From contig NZ_BAAAWU010000001.1 in the NCBI RefSeq assembly GCF_039535235.1, positions 4,588,001 to 4,652,000 on the forward strand: a stretch of 64,000 nt of DNA, given 5' to 3'. A model generated the notes under the pieces. The model searched no databases. It had not been told where the DNA came from and saw only the letters and a list, made by a program, of their open reading frames with translations. Positions 25,089-34,002 of this stretch are shown here, one piece after another (the first letter of the stretch is position 1; every line of letters begins with the position of its first letter). The position numbers were made by a program, and so were the translations under genes. Source of the stretch: Streptomyces roseoviridis. Its GTDB lineage: Bacteria; Actinomycetota; Actinomycetes; Streptomycetales; Streptomycetaceae.

Positions 25089-25550
25089 TCACCTCCCGCC
25101 GCTCTGGCCGCCGACGGGCGCGGTGTCCGCGTACTTCGCCGTGAGGCCGTTCAGCTCACCGAGGAGGGTCTGGTCGGGCTTCGACAGATCGTGCCCGGAG
25201 CTCTGGAGCAGGCCGCCCAGCGCCTCGCAGCGGCCGCTCACATCGTTGAGGTACTTCTTCCAGGAGTCGTACAACTCCTTCTGCGCCGCGGCGCTCTGGC
25301 AGCCGGCGGTGTCGCCCAGCCCCGCCTGTCCGCCGTCGAGCGTCGATAACGCCTTGGCGACGTCGCCCTTCAGGCCGGAGACGCCCTCGCCGGCCTTCAC
25401 CCAGGCCCGTTTGTCCGTCTTCAGGTCCTCGGACGCGCCCCCGGGCGGGGTCCCGCCTCCCTGGTCGGCCGGCAGCTGGTTCAGCCGCATCGATAAGGAA
25501 CGGCCCTCTGCCGCCTCGGCCTTGAGCTGTTCCCACTCGTCCCACGCCAT
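25089..25550 (-). CDS. WXG100-like helical protein, 153 aa
   Basis: Mostly helical protein with a Trp-containing N-terminus (MAWDEWEQLKAEAAEG), a Gly/Pro linker, and a C-terminal half resembling a WXG-type hairpin: RAWVKAGEGVSGLKGDVAKAL and then KELYDSWKKYLNDVSGRCEALGGLL, followed by a disordered GGQSGGR tail. The start ATG 25550 has GGGGAGG at 8 nt. Its stop overlaps the frame of the hydrolase that follows, so they are translated together. The architecture suggests a small partner that pairs with the helical N-terminus of the hydrolase, an inference from context. Confidence 0.7.
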   Translation of the reverse strand: MAWDEWEQLKAEAAEGRSLSMRLNQLPADQGGGTPPGGASEDLKTDKRAWVKAGEGVSGLKGDVAKALSTLDGGQAGLGDTAGCQSAAAQKELYDSWKKYLNDVSGRCEALGGLLQSSGHDLSKPDQTLLGELNGLTAKYADTAPVGGQSGGR

Positions 25551-25756
25551 GGGTGAAACCTCCCCGTTCTCCCCGTTCCCGGGCGGCCCCGGGCCGGACG
25601 GCCATGATCCCGGCGCGGGAACGGCGAAATCAACCCGGTGAACGCATGTGCGTCGAGAGCGCGTTCCCACCGGCGGTACCGTGTGTCACGGGCACCGGCC
25701 CAGGGGTTTCCGGGCGGTCGTGTCCCTGTCCGCCCGATCCCAGTGAGGCACCACCG

Positions 25757-27298
25757 ATGACCGGCGAGTCCGTCATGTCCCGTTTCCGACCGCTCCACCC
25801 GGGACGGCTGCTCGCCGCGCTGCGGGGCGCGGCCCTGCTGCTCGTCGCCGGTGCGGTGTTCATGATCGTGCGGCTGCCGTGGATCGGCGACATGGGCGTG
25901 CACGCCGCCACCATAGAGCGGCTGCGCCACGACCTGGTCCACCCCGGCAACCCGATGGTCGACTCGCCGACCGACAGCCCGTACTACTCGCCGTGGACGG
26001 TCTGCCTGGCCCTGTTCGCCAGGGCGACCGGTCTGGACACCTTCGACGTGCTGCGCTGCGCCGCCGTCGCCGGTCTGCTCCTCCTGGCCGTCGGCGTACG
26101 GGAGTTCGTCCGCACCCTGAGCCGTCATCCGGCCGCGCCGCCGCTCGCCGTGCTGTGCCTGCTGCTGCTGTGGGGCGTCAAGCCCTTCATATGGAGCGGC
26201 TTCCTCGGCCTCACGTCGCTCTCGGCGAACGCCTCGTACCCGAGCACCTTCGCCACCGGCCTCGGTTTCCTCTTCCTGGCCCTGCTCACCCACGCCCTGC
26301 GGCGCCCCGCCACGGGCACTGCCGCCTACGCGGGGCTCGGGGCGCTCTGGGCGGTCCTGACGCTCAGCCACCAGTTCACGGGCGTCGTCTTCACCTTCGG
26401 CGCCCTCGGTGTCCTCGTGGCCGCGCGGGTCCGACCCAGCCGGGCGCTGGTGCTGCGGCTCGCCGCCGCCCTCGCCGTGGGGCTCGTGATCCTGGCCGTC
26501 TGGCCGTACTACTCCTTCTTCGCGCTGCTCGGCGCGGGCGGTCTGGAGGACATCCACCGCCCGCTCTACCGGCACCGGCTCGCCCGCTTCACCCTCGTCC
26601 CGCTCGGAGTGTTCGCCCTCGCGCTGCGGCTGCGCCGCGACCGCCGCGACCCGCTGGCCGTCTGGTTCCTGCTCGGTCTGGTGGCGGTCGTCGCCGGCGC
26701 GGCCTTCGACAAGTGGTCCCTGGGCCGCACCGAGCCCGCGGTGGTCATGCCCGCGCAGCTCGCCGCCGCCCTCTGCGTCCTCCAGGGCGGCACCCGCCGC
26801 TTCCGCGCCGCGTTCGGCGCGGTACTGGCCGCCGCCCTGGCGGTGGGGGCGTGGGCGCAGCGCGACAGCCTGACCTTCGTCGTACGCCCGGAGGCCCTGC
26901 CCGCGGCCGTGGCCGCGGACGCCTGGAAGGTGTGGGAGCCGCCGGCCTGGACGAACCGGTACACCGCGTACGGGGACGTCGTCCTGACCGGCGACCGGCG
27001 CTCCGCCGTCACCCTGCCCGGGTACGGCAGGTACACCGTCGGGACCGGCTACCCGGACTTCTTCCTGCCGGACGAGGACCGGCGGGACGCCGACACCGAG
27101 CGCTACTTCGCCCCCGGCACCCCGCGCGAGGAGCGACTGGCCGTCCTGCGCCGGTACGGGGTGGAGTGGGTGCTCCAGCGGCCCTCGCGCGGCGGCCTCC
27201 CGGCCGGGGACCCCGCCCTGCGCGAGGTGGGCCGGGGCCCGGACGGGCGCGTGCTCTACCGGGTGGTCGACGCCGGCGGGCCGGCCGCCGGAGGCTGA
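25757..27298 (+). CDS. Polytopic membrane protein, possible glycosyltransferase
   Basis: 513 aa with about ten hydrophobic helices in the first 380 residues (ALLLVAGAVFMIVRL, CAAVAGLLLLAVGV, LAVLCLLLLWGVKPFIW and others), then an extracytoplasmic C-terminal domain of about 120 residues (TNRYTAYGDVVLTGDRRSAVTLPGYGRY). The luminal loop after helix 1 contains GDMGVHAATIERLRHD, reminiscent of the first-loop Asp in GT-C glycosyltransferases, but no family motif is certain. ATG 25757 has GTGAGG upstream; ATG 25775 is an alternative. It lies next to a run of LCP genes, so a role in envelope polysaccharide is plausible. Confidence 0.7.
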   Translation: MTGESVMSRFRPLHPGRLLAALRGAALLLVAGAVFMIVRLPWIGDMGVHAATIERLRHDLVHPGNPMVDSPTDSPYYSPWTVCLALFARATGLDTFDVLRCAAVAGLLLLAVGVREFVRTLSRHPAAPPLAVLCLLLLWGVKPFIWSGFLGLTSLSANASYPSTFATGLGFLFLALLTHALRRPATGTAAYAGLGALWAVLTLSHQFTGVVFTFGALGVLVAARVRPSRALVLRLAAALAVGLVILAVWPYYSFFALLGAGGLEDIHRPLYRHRLARFTLVPLGVFALALRLRRDRRDPLAVWFLLGLVAVVAGAAFDKWSLGRTEPAVVMPAQLAAALCVLQGGTRRFRAAFGAVLAAALAVGAWAQRDSLTFVVRPEALPAAVAADAWKVWEPPAWTNRYTAYGDVVLTGDRRSAVTLPGYGRYTVGTGYPDFFLPDEDRRDADTERYFAPGTPREERLAVLRRYGVEWVLQRPSRGGLPAGDPALREVGRGPDGRVLYRVVDAGGPAAGG

Positions 27299-27338
27299 CC
27301 GCCGGAGGCCGGACCGCCGGAGGCCGAACCGCCGGACG
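27283..27338 (+). repeat. 15-bp tandem repeat across a stop codon
   Basis: CCGCCGGAGGC(C/T)G(G/A)A recurs about three and a half times from the last codons of the membrane-protein gene into the intergenic space. It ends close to the convergent LCP gene and replaces a recognisable terminator there. Confidence 0.7.
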
Positions 27339-27349
27339 GAAGCAGGCCG

Positions 27350-28633
27350 TCAGCGGTTCGACGTGACGGTGACCGGCTCGTCGTTCTGGATCTCCTTGAC
27401 GAGCTGCTTCACCTTCGGCATGTCCCACTTCAGGGAGCCCTGCGGGGCGCTGCCGCTGATCGGGATGTTCATCGACTTCCCGTCGCCGCCGCTGATGCCC
27501 TTCATCGCGAAGAACATCTTCGCCAGGTCGTACAGCGACATGTCCTTGTCCACGATCAGCGTGTCCAGACCCGCGCCCAGCGTCGGGTAGAGCGTGAACG
27601 GGTTGAGGATCGTGCCCGGCGTCGCCGCCTGGTTGGCCAGCGCGGACAGGAACTTCTGCTGGTTCTTCGTCCGCGCCAGGTCCGACTCGGCGAAGGCGTA
27701 GCGGGTCCGCACGAACGCCAGGGCCTGCTCGCCGTTCAGGGTCTGCTGCCCGGCCTGGAAGTCGGCGCCGGACTTCTTGTCCTTGAAGCCCTTCTCGATG
27801 TTCATCTCGACGCCGCCGAGGGCGTCGACGATGTTCGCGAAGCCGGCGAAGCCGATCTCCGCGTAGTGGTCGATGCGCAGCCCGGTGTTGTACTCGACCG
27901 TGCGGACGAGCAGCTCGGGGCCGTCCATCGCGTACGCCGCGTTCAGCTTGGAGCCGCCGCGCGGGCCGTACTGCTTGCCGGACTCCGAGCCCACGAAGGA
28001 CGGGATCGTCACCCAGGAGTCGCGGGGCAGCGAGATCATCGTGTTCCCGCTGGAGCAGGCCGCGAGGATCATCATCGAGTCGGTCCGCTTGCCCTCGGCG
28101 GAACCGGTGTGCAGCTTCTTCTTCTCCTCGGCGGACATGCCCTCGCGGCTGTCGGAACCGACGATCAGATACGTGGTGCAGTCGCCCTCCGCGGGCCGCT
28201 CGATGACCTTGGCGAGATCGACCTCGTTGCGCATCTGTGAGCTGGCCCACGCGTACGTGCCGACGCCCCACGCGAGGACGCCGACCAGCAGCACGGCCGA
28301 ACCGACCTTGATCCGGCGCCGCCAGTCGGGCGCGGCCGGGCCCGGCCCGCCGGCGGGACGCGGCGAGTACTGCGGCGGTACGGATCCGTGCCCGCCGCCC
28401 CGGCCGCCGCCCGCGTCCTGTGGGCCGCCGTAGACCTGGCCGGTGCTGTAGCCGGAGTCGTACCCGGACGCCTGGGCCTGGGTGAAGTTCGGGTTGTAGT
28501 CCTGGCCGCCCCGGTCGTACTGCGGCTGCTGCTGCGGCGCCTGCGGGTACGGCTGCTGCGGGGGGACCTGCGGACGCTGCACATGGCGCATCCGGCGAGG
28601 CCCCGCGGGCTGGGCGTCGGGCCACTCATTCAT
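27350..28633 (-). CDS. LCP family protein (LytR-CpsA-Psr), 427 aa
   Basis: Membrane enzyme family that transfers undecaprenyl-linked glycopolymers to peptidoglycan. N-terminal cytoplasmic Gln/Pro/Tyr/Gly-rich tail of about 120 residues, one membrane helix (IKVGSAVLLVGVLAWGVGTYAWA), then the extracellular LCP domain: TYLIVGSDSREG, RTDSMMILAA, TMISLPRDSWVTIP, KLNAAYAMDGPELLVRTVE and GEQALAFVRTRYAFAESDLARTKNQQKF with the usual Arg/Asp residues. No C-terminal LytR_C domain. Start ATG 28633 gives the tail; no clear ribosome site, so possibly leaderless. First of five LCP genes on this strand. Confidence 0.93.
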   Translation of the reverse strand: MNEWPDAQPAGPRRMRHVQRPQVPPQQPYPQAPQQQPQYDRGGQDYNPNFTQAQASGYDSGYSTGQVYGGPQDAGGGRGGGHGSVPPQYSPRPAGGPGPAAPDWRRRIKVGSAVLLVGVLAWGVGTYAWASSQMRNEVDLAKVIERPAEGDCTTYLIVGSDSREGMSAEEKKKLHTGSAEGKRTDSMMILAACSSGNTMISLPRDSWVTIPSFVGSESGKQYGPRGGSKLNAAYAMDGPELLVRTVEYNTGLRIDHYAEIGFAGFANIVDALGGVEMNIEKGFKDKKSGADFQAGQQTLNGEQALAFVRTRYAFAESDLARTKNQQKFLSALANQAATPGTILNPFTLYPTLGAGLDTLIVDKDMSLYDLAKMFFAMKGISGGDGKSMNIPISGSAPQGSLKWDMPKVKQLVKEIQNDEPVTVTSNR

Positions 28634-28764
28634 GCGGGACAGTCTGCCGTTCGGTCCGGCCGCCCGGACAGGCCGGGTGGGAAATCGGGTCGGCGCTGTT
28701 GCCAAGCTGATGCAAAGCGGACGGCGTCGCGACCCGCCACGGGGCCGGGCATAAGGTAGAGGGC

Positions 28765-29298
28765 ATGACAGATCAGGCCGACATCCCGGGCAAGCCCACC
28801 TCGGCGTCCCGCACCACCCTCAGCCACATCATGACCAGCCACGACACCAACCTCCTCGGCACGGTGCACGGCGGCGTGATCATGAAGCTGGTGGACGACG
28901 CGGCGGGCGCGGTCGCGGGCCGGCACTCGGGCGGACCGGCCGTCACCGCCTCCATGGACGAGATGGCCTTCCTGGAGCCCGTCAGGGTCGGCGACCTCGT
29001 GCACGTGAAGGCCCAGGTCAACTGGACCGGCCGGTCCTCGATGGAGGTCGGCGTCCGGGTCATGGCCGAGCGCTGGAACGAGTCCACGCCCGCCACCCAG
29101 GTCGGCTCCGCCTACCTCGTCTTCGCGGCCGTCGACGCCGACGGCAAGCCCCGCCGGGTCCCGCCGGTCATCCCGGAGACCGAGCAGGACAAGCGCCGCT
29201 ACCAGGAGGCCCAGATCCGCCGCACCCACCGCCTGGCCCGCCGCCGCGCGATCATGGACCTGCGCGAAAGCCGTGCGGCGGAGGGCTACGAGGACTAG
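28765..29298 (+). CDS. Acyl-CoA thioesterase, hotdog fold
   Basis: 177 aa, BFIT/YciA-like thioesterase hydrolysing acyl-CoA. The hotdog signature is complete: MTSHDTNLLGTVHGGVIMKLVDDAAGAVA with the catalytic-region Asn and Asp, ASMDEMAFLEPVRVGDLVHVKAQVNWTGRSSMEV, and TQVGSAYLVFAAVDADGKPRRVP. A basic C-terminal helix (RRTHRLARRRAIMD) follows. GAGGG lies 3-7 nt before the ATG and TAAGGT at 28752-28757 could be its -10. It is the only plus-strand gene between the first two LCP genes, so it is probably independently transcribed. Confidence 0.9.
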   Translation: MTDQADIPGKPTSASRTTLSHIMTSHDTNLLGTVHGGVIMKLVDDAAGAVAGRHSGGPAVTASMDEMAFLEPVRVGDLVHVKAQVNWTGRSSMEVGVRVMAERWNESTPATQVGSAYLVFAAVDADGKPRRVPPVIPETEQDKRRYQEAQIRRTHRLARRRAIMDLRESRAAEGYED

Positions 29299-29350
29299 GA
29301 CGGCGCCCGCCCACCCGGCGCGCCCCGGCGGAGAACCGGGCCACGAAGGA

Positions 29351-30823
29351 TCAGGGGCACACGACCTGGTCGCCGGTGACCGCCTCGAACTGGCCCGTCG
29401 GCGCCTGCCGCTCCCGTACCGGCGTCACGCCCTTGTACTCCGCGCCCACCGTGACCCGCAGGGTGCCGCCCTGGCCCTTGACCGGGCGGAGTTCCGCGCC
29501 CGGCAGGGCGGCGGCCAGGGACCGTGCGGAGCGGTCCCAGCCCGGGTCGTACTCGATGAGGGTCCGCGCGTGCTGCCGGCCCGCCGGGGCGGTCCGCGGG
29601 GCGCGGGTGGTGTCGAAGCCCGCGCCCCGCAGCGCGGCGTCGACGCGGCCGCCGAGCCCGTCGGTGCGGGTGCCGTTGTAGACCTGGACCCGGATCGTCT
29701 TCGGCGCGACGTCCACGTCGACGGGCCGCGGCCCCTGCGGGGCGGGCCGCCGGGCCGGGGTGAGGGGCCGGTCCTCGCGCAGCGACTGGAACAGCTTCTG
29801 TGCCTTCGGCGCGTCCCACTTCACCGTGGAGCCGATCCCCTTCACCGGGAAGCTCATGTCGCCGATCGGCACGGACACGAATTCCGACGACGCCGGCGTG
29901 AAGCCCCGCATCGCCTTCGCCAGGGCCAGCATCTGCTCCGTGCGGAAGCCCTCGTCGGCCCGGACCGAGCCCAGTGTGGCCGTGGCGACCTGCCGGAACC
30001 GCACCGGGTTGAGCAGCACCCCGCTGTCGGTCATCCGGTCGATGAGGGCGGCCAGGAACGTCTGCTGGCGCTGGATGCGTCCGATGTCGGCCGCCCCGTC
30101 GACATGGCGGGCCCGCACGTACTGGAGCGCCTGACCGCCGTCGAGCCGGTGCGGCCCGGCGGGCAGGTCGAGCCCGGTGTGGGAGTCCCTCAGCGGCTTG
30201 GTGGTGCAGATCTGCACTCCGCCGACGGCGTCGACCGTCTTCATGAAGCTGGTGAAGTCGACCTCCAGATAGTGGTCGATCTTCACGCCGGTCATCGACT
30301 CGACGGTCCGTACGGTCAGACCGGGCCCGCCCTCCGCGTAGGCGGCGTTCAGCTTCACCGGGTGCGCGTCGTGGTGCCGGCCGGTGGTGAGGTCGGTGTG
30401 CGCGGGCATCTCGGCGTACGAGTCGCGCGGCAGCGACACCACGCTGGCCCGTTCCCGGTCCGCGGAGACGTGGACGAGCATCACGGTGTCCGTGCAGTGG
30501 CAGGGCTCTCCGCCGAGCCGGTACGTGCGCCGCTCGTCCTCGGTGATGCGGTCGCGGCCGTCGGTGCCGACGACGAGGATGTTGGTGCCGTGCCCGGCCT
30601 GGGGACGGTTCTTCATGTCCTTGAAGGGATCGACCCGGGTGATGCCGGTGTCCAGGCCGGTCACCACCGCGTGTCCGATGCCTCCGGCCGCGAGCACCAC
30701 CACCGACAGCGTGGTCGCCATCCGCATTCCCCACCGGGGCCGTCTGGGGCGGCGCCGCCGGCGGACCGGTGCGGGGCGGCCCGCGGGCCGAGGCGGACGG
30801 GGCGTGCGGGGCGGTGTGGGCAC
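29351..30823 (-). CDS. LCP family protein with LytR_C domain, 490 aa
   Basis: Pro/Arg-rich cytoplasmic start of about 30 residues, membrane helix (RMATTLSVVVLAAGGIGHAVV), LCP domain with NILVVGTDGRD, CTDTVMLVHVSADR, ASVVSLPRDSYAEMP, KLNAAYAEGGPGLTVRTVE and GGQALQYVRARHVDGAADIGRIQRQQTF. A C-terminal LytR_C domain (about residues 385-470) contains IRVQVYNGTRTDGLGGRVDAALRGAGF. GTG 30823 is chosen for the GGAGG 9 nt upstream. Divergent from the GT2 gene at 30950, so the pair may share a promoter region and act on the same polymer. Confidence 0.93.
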   Translation of the reverse strand: MPTPPRTPRPPRPAGRPAPVRRRRRPRRPRWGMRMATTLSVVVLAAGGIGHAVVTGLDTGITRVDPFKDMKNRPQAGHGTNILVVGTDGRDRITEDERRTYRLGGEPCHCTDTVMLVHVSADRERASVVSLPRDSYAEMPAHTDLTTGRHHDAHPVKLNAAYAEGGPGLTVRTVESMTGVKIDHYLEVDFTSFMKTVDAVGGVQICTTKPLRDSHTGLDLPAGPHRLDGGQALQYVRARHVDGAADIGRIQRQQTFLAALIDRMTDSGVLLNPVRFRQVATATLGSVRADEGFRTEQMLALAKAMRGFTPASSEFVSVPIGDMSFPVKGIGSTVKWDAPKAQKLFQSLREDRPLTPARRPAPQGPRPVDVDVAPKTIRVQVYNGTRTDGLGGRVDAALRGAGFDTTRAPRTAPAGRQHARTLIEYDPGWDRSARSLAAALPGAELRPVKGQGGTLRVTVGAEYKGVTPVRERQAPTGQFEAVTGDQVVCP

Positions 30824-30949
30824 CGGGGGACACCTCCGCGGGTGGGACAGGGACACCGTGAGCACCGTAAGCCCATACGATCAGCGCCACCCCGCATCGG
30901 CACCCGAGGCGCGCGAACGTGTCCCCCGTTCGCGGTAACGTGGCGGGCG

Positions 30950-31957
30950 ATGAACGCCACGCCCCCTGTCTCCGTGATCATGCCGGTCCTCAACGAGGAG
31001 CGGCATCTGCGCAACTCGGTCCGCCACATCCTCGAGCAGGAGTACGACGGCGAGATGGAGGTGGTGATCGCGCTCGGCCCGTCCACGGACCGCACCGACG
31101 AGATCGCCGCCGAGCTCGTCCGCGAGGACCCCCGGGTCCACACCGTGCCGAACCCCACGGGCCGTACCCCCGCCGCCCTCAACGCGGCGATCAAGGCATC
31201 CCGCCATCCGATCGTGGTCCGCGTCGACGGTCACGGCATGCTGTCGCCGAACTACATCGCGACCGCCGTCCGCCTCCTGGAGGAGACCGGCGCGCAGAAC
31301 GTGGGCGGCATCATGCACGCCGAGGGCGAGAACGCCTGGGAGGACGCCGTCGCCGCCGCGATGACCTCCCGGATCGGCGTGGGCAACGCGTCCTTCCACA
31401 CGGGCGGCGCGGCCGGCCCCGCCGAGACCGTCTACCTCGGGGTGTTCCGCCGCGAGGCCCTGGAGCAGCAGGGCGGCTACAACGAGGAGTTCATCCGCGC
31501 CCAGGACTGGGAGCTGAACTTCCGCATCCGCGAGGCCGGCGGTCTGATCTGGTTCTCGCCGGAGCTGCGCGTCCGGTACCGGCCGCGGCCGAGCGTCCGC
31601 GCGCTGGCGAAGCAGTACAAGGACTACGGCCGCTGGCGGCACGTGGTGGCCCGCTACCACGAGGGTTCCATCAACCTGCGCTATCTGGCCCCGCCGGCCG
31701 CGGTCTGCGCGATCGCCGCGGGCACCGTGGTGGGCGCGCTCGTCACCCCGCTCGGCTTCCTGGTCCCGGCCGGTTATCTGGCCGCGATCACCGTGGGCTC
31801 CGTCCCGGCGGGCAAGGGCCTGTCCCTGAAGGCGCGGCTGCAGATCCCGGTGGCCCTGGCGACCATGCACATGTCCTGGGGCTTCGGCTTCCTCACCAGC
31901 CCGCGCTCGCTGGCGAAGAAGGTCATCGCGAGCAAGCGCCCGGCGGTCGCGGCGTAA
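30950..31957 (+). CDS. GT2 family glycosyltransferase, exopolysaccharide type
   Basis: 335 aa. Inverting GT-A enzyme: VSVIMPVLNEERHLRNSV at the N-terminus, the nucleotide-sugar metal motif in VVRVDGHGMLSPNY, the acceptor-site region GGAAGPAETVYLGVFRREAL and the catalytic QDWELNFRIRE (ED-like Asp-Trp-Glu). After the catalytic domain two or three membrane helices (YLAPPAAVCAIAAGTVVGALV, FLVPAGYLAAITVG) anchor it at the inner membrane, as in succinoglycan ExoA-like enzymes. ATG 30950 has GGCGGG at short spacing and TAACGT upstream, so a very short leader. It ends in front of a 22-bp perfect hairpin. Confidence 0.9.
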   Translation: MNATPPVSVIMPVLNEERHLRNSVRHILEQEYDGEMEVVIALGPSTDRTDEIAAELVREDPRVHTVPNPTGRTPAALNAAIKASRHPIVVRVDGHGMLSPNYIATAVRLLEETGAQNVGGIMHAEGENAWEDAVAAAMTSRIGVGNASFHTGGAAGPAETVYLGVFRREALEQQGGYNEEFIRAQDWELNFRIREAGGLIWFSPELRVRYRPRPSVRALAKQYKDYGRWRHVVARYHEGSINLRYLAPPAAVCAIAAGTVVGALVTPLGFLVPAGYLAAITVGSVPAGKGLSLKARLQIPVALATMHMSWGFGFLTSPRSLAKKVIASKRPAVAA

Positions 31958-31997
31958 CGGCCGTCGGCCGCGCCGTCCGCGCGACGGCCGCGCTGTG

Positions 31998-32048
31998 CGT
32001 ACGACGGTGGCCGGGCCCCTGGGGAAGGGGCCCGGCCACCGTCGTACG
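31998..32048. terminator. Perfect 22-bp bidirectional terminator
   Basis: 31998-32019 pairs without mismatch with 32027-32048 around a 7-nt loop (TGGGGAA). It separates the convergent GT2 gene (plus) and the third LCP gene (minus, stop at 32072). Confidence 0.92.
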
Positions 32049-32071
32049 GGAACGTCACGACAGACGCGGGA

Positions 32072-33952
32072 TCAGCTCTTGCCGTCCCAGCGGTAGACCG
32101 AGTAGACGTCCATGCAGTCGGTCTTGCTGGACGCGCCCTCGGGCAGGTCGCCCGCCTGGACCGTCGGCCGCTTGTACGTGCCGCCCTCGCGCCAGTCCGA
32201 GCCGACCACCAGGGTGATCTCCGACACCTCGCCGTCCGGGCGGACGGCGGTCGCCGGCAGGCCCAGCGAGGTGGCCACGGACACCGCGTTCGCCTTGCCC
32301 TGCTCGCCCGCCGCCTTCGGGTAGAAGACCGTGCTGTCCTTGCGCGGCTTGGCGTCCCGGGAGGAGTCGGCCTGCGTGAAGCCCTTGCCCCGCAGGTTCT
32401 CGGCGATCGAGCCGGCCCGGCCCTCGGCGGGCGCCTGGCCGTCGCCCGCGGTGCCGTTGACGACCGTGACGGGGAAGGAACCCGGCGCCTGGGCGGTCGC
32501 CGACGGCTTCGTGGAGGCGCTCGGCTTCGGCTTGTCGGCCGGGTCGCCGTTCTTGTCGAAGGCGACGTCGTCGCGGAGCATCGACCACATCTTGTCGGCG
32601 GACGGCGGGATCGGCTCCAGCCACGCCCGGGGGTTGCCCGGGTAGGGCCGGGTGGGCACGGTGGCCGTCGTGAGCCGGTCCAGCTTCACGTTCTTCAGCT
32701 GCATCGACAGGTCGAAGAGCCGTTTCACCGACTTGATCTCGTCGGAGACCCTCAGCGCCCGGGTGGCGGCGTCCGCGAGGCCCATGAGCCGGCCGGTGTC
32801 GCTCCAGGCGTTCTGCTCCTGGAGCTTCTTCATCATGCCGTTCATGTACATGTGCTGGGCCTTGGCACGGTTCTGGTCGCTGCCGAACGCGTGCCGGGTG
32901 CGGAGCCACTGGAGCGCCTGCTCCCCCTTGACCTCGTGGGTGCCCTCGGGCAGCTTCAGGCCGGAGCCGCCCTTCTGGTCCCGGGTCGACCGGTCCCACA
33001 CACCGGTCTTGACGCAGACCGGGACGCCGCCCACCTCGTCGGCCATCGCCACCACGCCCGCGAAGTCGACCATCATCCAGTGGTCGATGTAGACCCCGGT
33101 GAGCGTCTCCCAGGTGGTCAGGGTGCAGCCCGGGCCGCCGCGGCTCAGCGTCTCGTTGATGGGCCGGGTGCTGGTGGCCGGGTACGTCTGTTCGCCGTCG
33201 CGGCACTTGGGGATCGGGACGACCGTGTCGCGCGGGATGGAGATGATCGAGGCGTTCTTGCGGTCCGCCGAGACGTGCAGCAGCATCTGCACGTCGGCGA
33301 GCGGCTTGCGGTCCCGCTGGTCCTTGCCGCCGCCCAGGGCCACGTTCCTCGCGTCGGCGCGGCTGTCCGAGCCGATGAGGAGGATGTTGAGCGGCGTGTC
33401 GCCCAGCGCGTTCGGCGCGGCCTTCTTCACGCCGCTGTCGCCGCCCGCGCGGCTGCCGCCGCGGAGGTTGTCGTTGAGGTGCTTGTAGTAGAGGTATCCG
33501 GCGCCGGCCGTGCCGAGTATCAGCAGCGACAGCGTCGCGGCCACCCAGCGCAGCACCTTGCGCTTGCCCGCCTTCCGGGCCCGCCGGCGCGGACCGCTGC
33601 GCCGGCGGGCCCGGCGAGCGCCGCCCCCGCCGGACGGACCGCTCCCGCTGACGGAGCCGTCCCCGCCGTCCTCGCCGACCGAGCCGCCCCCGCCCGCGGA
33701 CCCGCCGCCGGAACCCCCGTCGTCGCCGGACCCCCCGCGGGCGCGGCGCGAGCGGGGCACGGTGCGGCCCGGGCGTCCGCCCGGGCCGGACCCCCCGCGG
33801 GCGCGGCGCGAGCGGGGCACGGTGCGGCCCGGGCGTCCGCCCGGACCGTCGTCGCCGGCCCCGTCCTCGTAGAGACTCTCGTCCCAGCCCAAGTCGCGGG
33901 GGTGGGTGACGCGTTCCCGCGTCCCCTCCCTGCCCACGCCGTTCTGTCCCAC
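32072..33952 (-). CDS. LCP family protein with LytR_C domain, 626 aa
   Basis: Longest LCP of the cluster. A cytoplasmic tail of about 130 residues is Arg/Gly/Ser-rich and contains an exact 20-residue duplication. Membrane helix LRWVAATLSLLILGTAGAGYLYY, then LCP domain with NILLIGSDSRAD, LADVQMLLHVSADR, ASIISIPRDTVVPIP, ETLSRGGPGCTLTTWE and GEQALQWLRTRHAFGSDQNRAKAQ. A Lys/Ser/Thr linker leads to LytR_C (PVTVVNGTAGDGQAP to the end). GTG 33952 is preferred over GTG 33970 because GAGGAG lies 7 nt upstream. The gap to the next LCP gene is only about 50 bp, so they are probably co-transcribed. Confidence 0.92.
   Translation of the reverse strand: MGQNGVGREGTRERVTHPRDLGWDESLYEDGAGDDGPGGRPGRTVPRSRRARGGSGPGGRPGRTVPRSRRARGGSGDDGGSGGGSAGGGGSVGEDGGDGSVSGSGPSGGGGARRARRRSGPRRRARKAGKRKVLRWVAATLSLLILGTAGAGYLYYKHLNDNLRGGSRAGGDSGVKKAAPNALGDTPLNILLIGSDSRADARNVALGGGKDQRDRKPLADVQMLLHVSADRKNASIISIPRDTVVPIPKCRDGEQTYPATSTRPINETLSRGGPGCTLTTWETLTGVYIDHWMMVDFAGVVAMADEVGGVPVCVKTGVWDRSTRDQKGGSGLKLPEGTHEVKGEQALQWLRTRHAFGSDQNRAKAQHMYMNGMMKKLQEQNAWSDTGRLMGLADAATRALRVSDEIKSVKRLFDLSMQLKNVKLDRLTTATVPTRPYPGNPRAWLEPIPPSADKMWSMLRDDVAFDKNGDPADKPKPSASTKPSATAQAPGSFPVTVVNGTAGDGQAPAEGRAGSIAENLRGKGFTQADSSRDAKPRKDSTVFYPKAAGEQGKANAVSVATSLGLPATAVRPDGEVSEITLVVGSDWREGGTYKRPTVQAGDLPEGASSKTDCMDVYSVYRWDGKS
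33725..33844 (-). repeat. Exact 60-bp tandem duplication inside an LCP gene
   Basis: 33725-33784 is identical to 33785-33844. Translated on the minus strand it duplicates a 20-residue Gly/Arg/Pro/Ser-rich block (containing GRTVPRSRRARGG) in the cytoplasmic tail. The absence of any synonymous change points to a recent duplication or ongoing homogenisation. Confidence 0.95.
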
Positions 33953-34002
33953 CCCTGGTCTCCTCGTCACTCAGGTGTGCCCCGGTACCCGGCACCGCCG
34001 GG

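Noticed and set aside
22003..25641. Plus-strand frame of 1,212 codons across the acyl-CoA dehydrogenase end and the hydrolase cassette
   Set aside because: It crosses a terminator and runs antisense to a lipoprotein with an intact lipobox and to the hydrolase.
33952..33970. GTG 33970 as start of the third LCP gene
   Set aside because: GTG 33952 has GAGGAG at 7 nt; the upstream GTG would place that Shine-Dalgarno inside the coding sequence.
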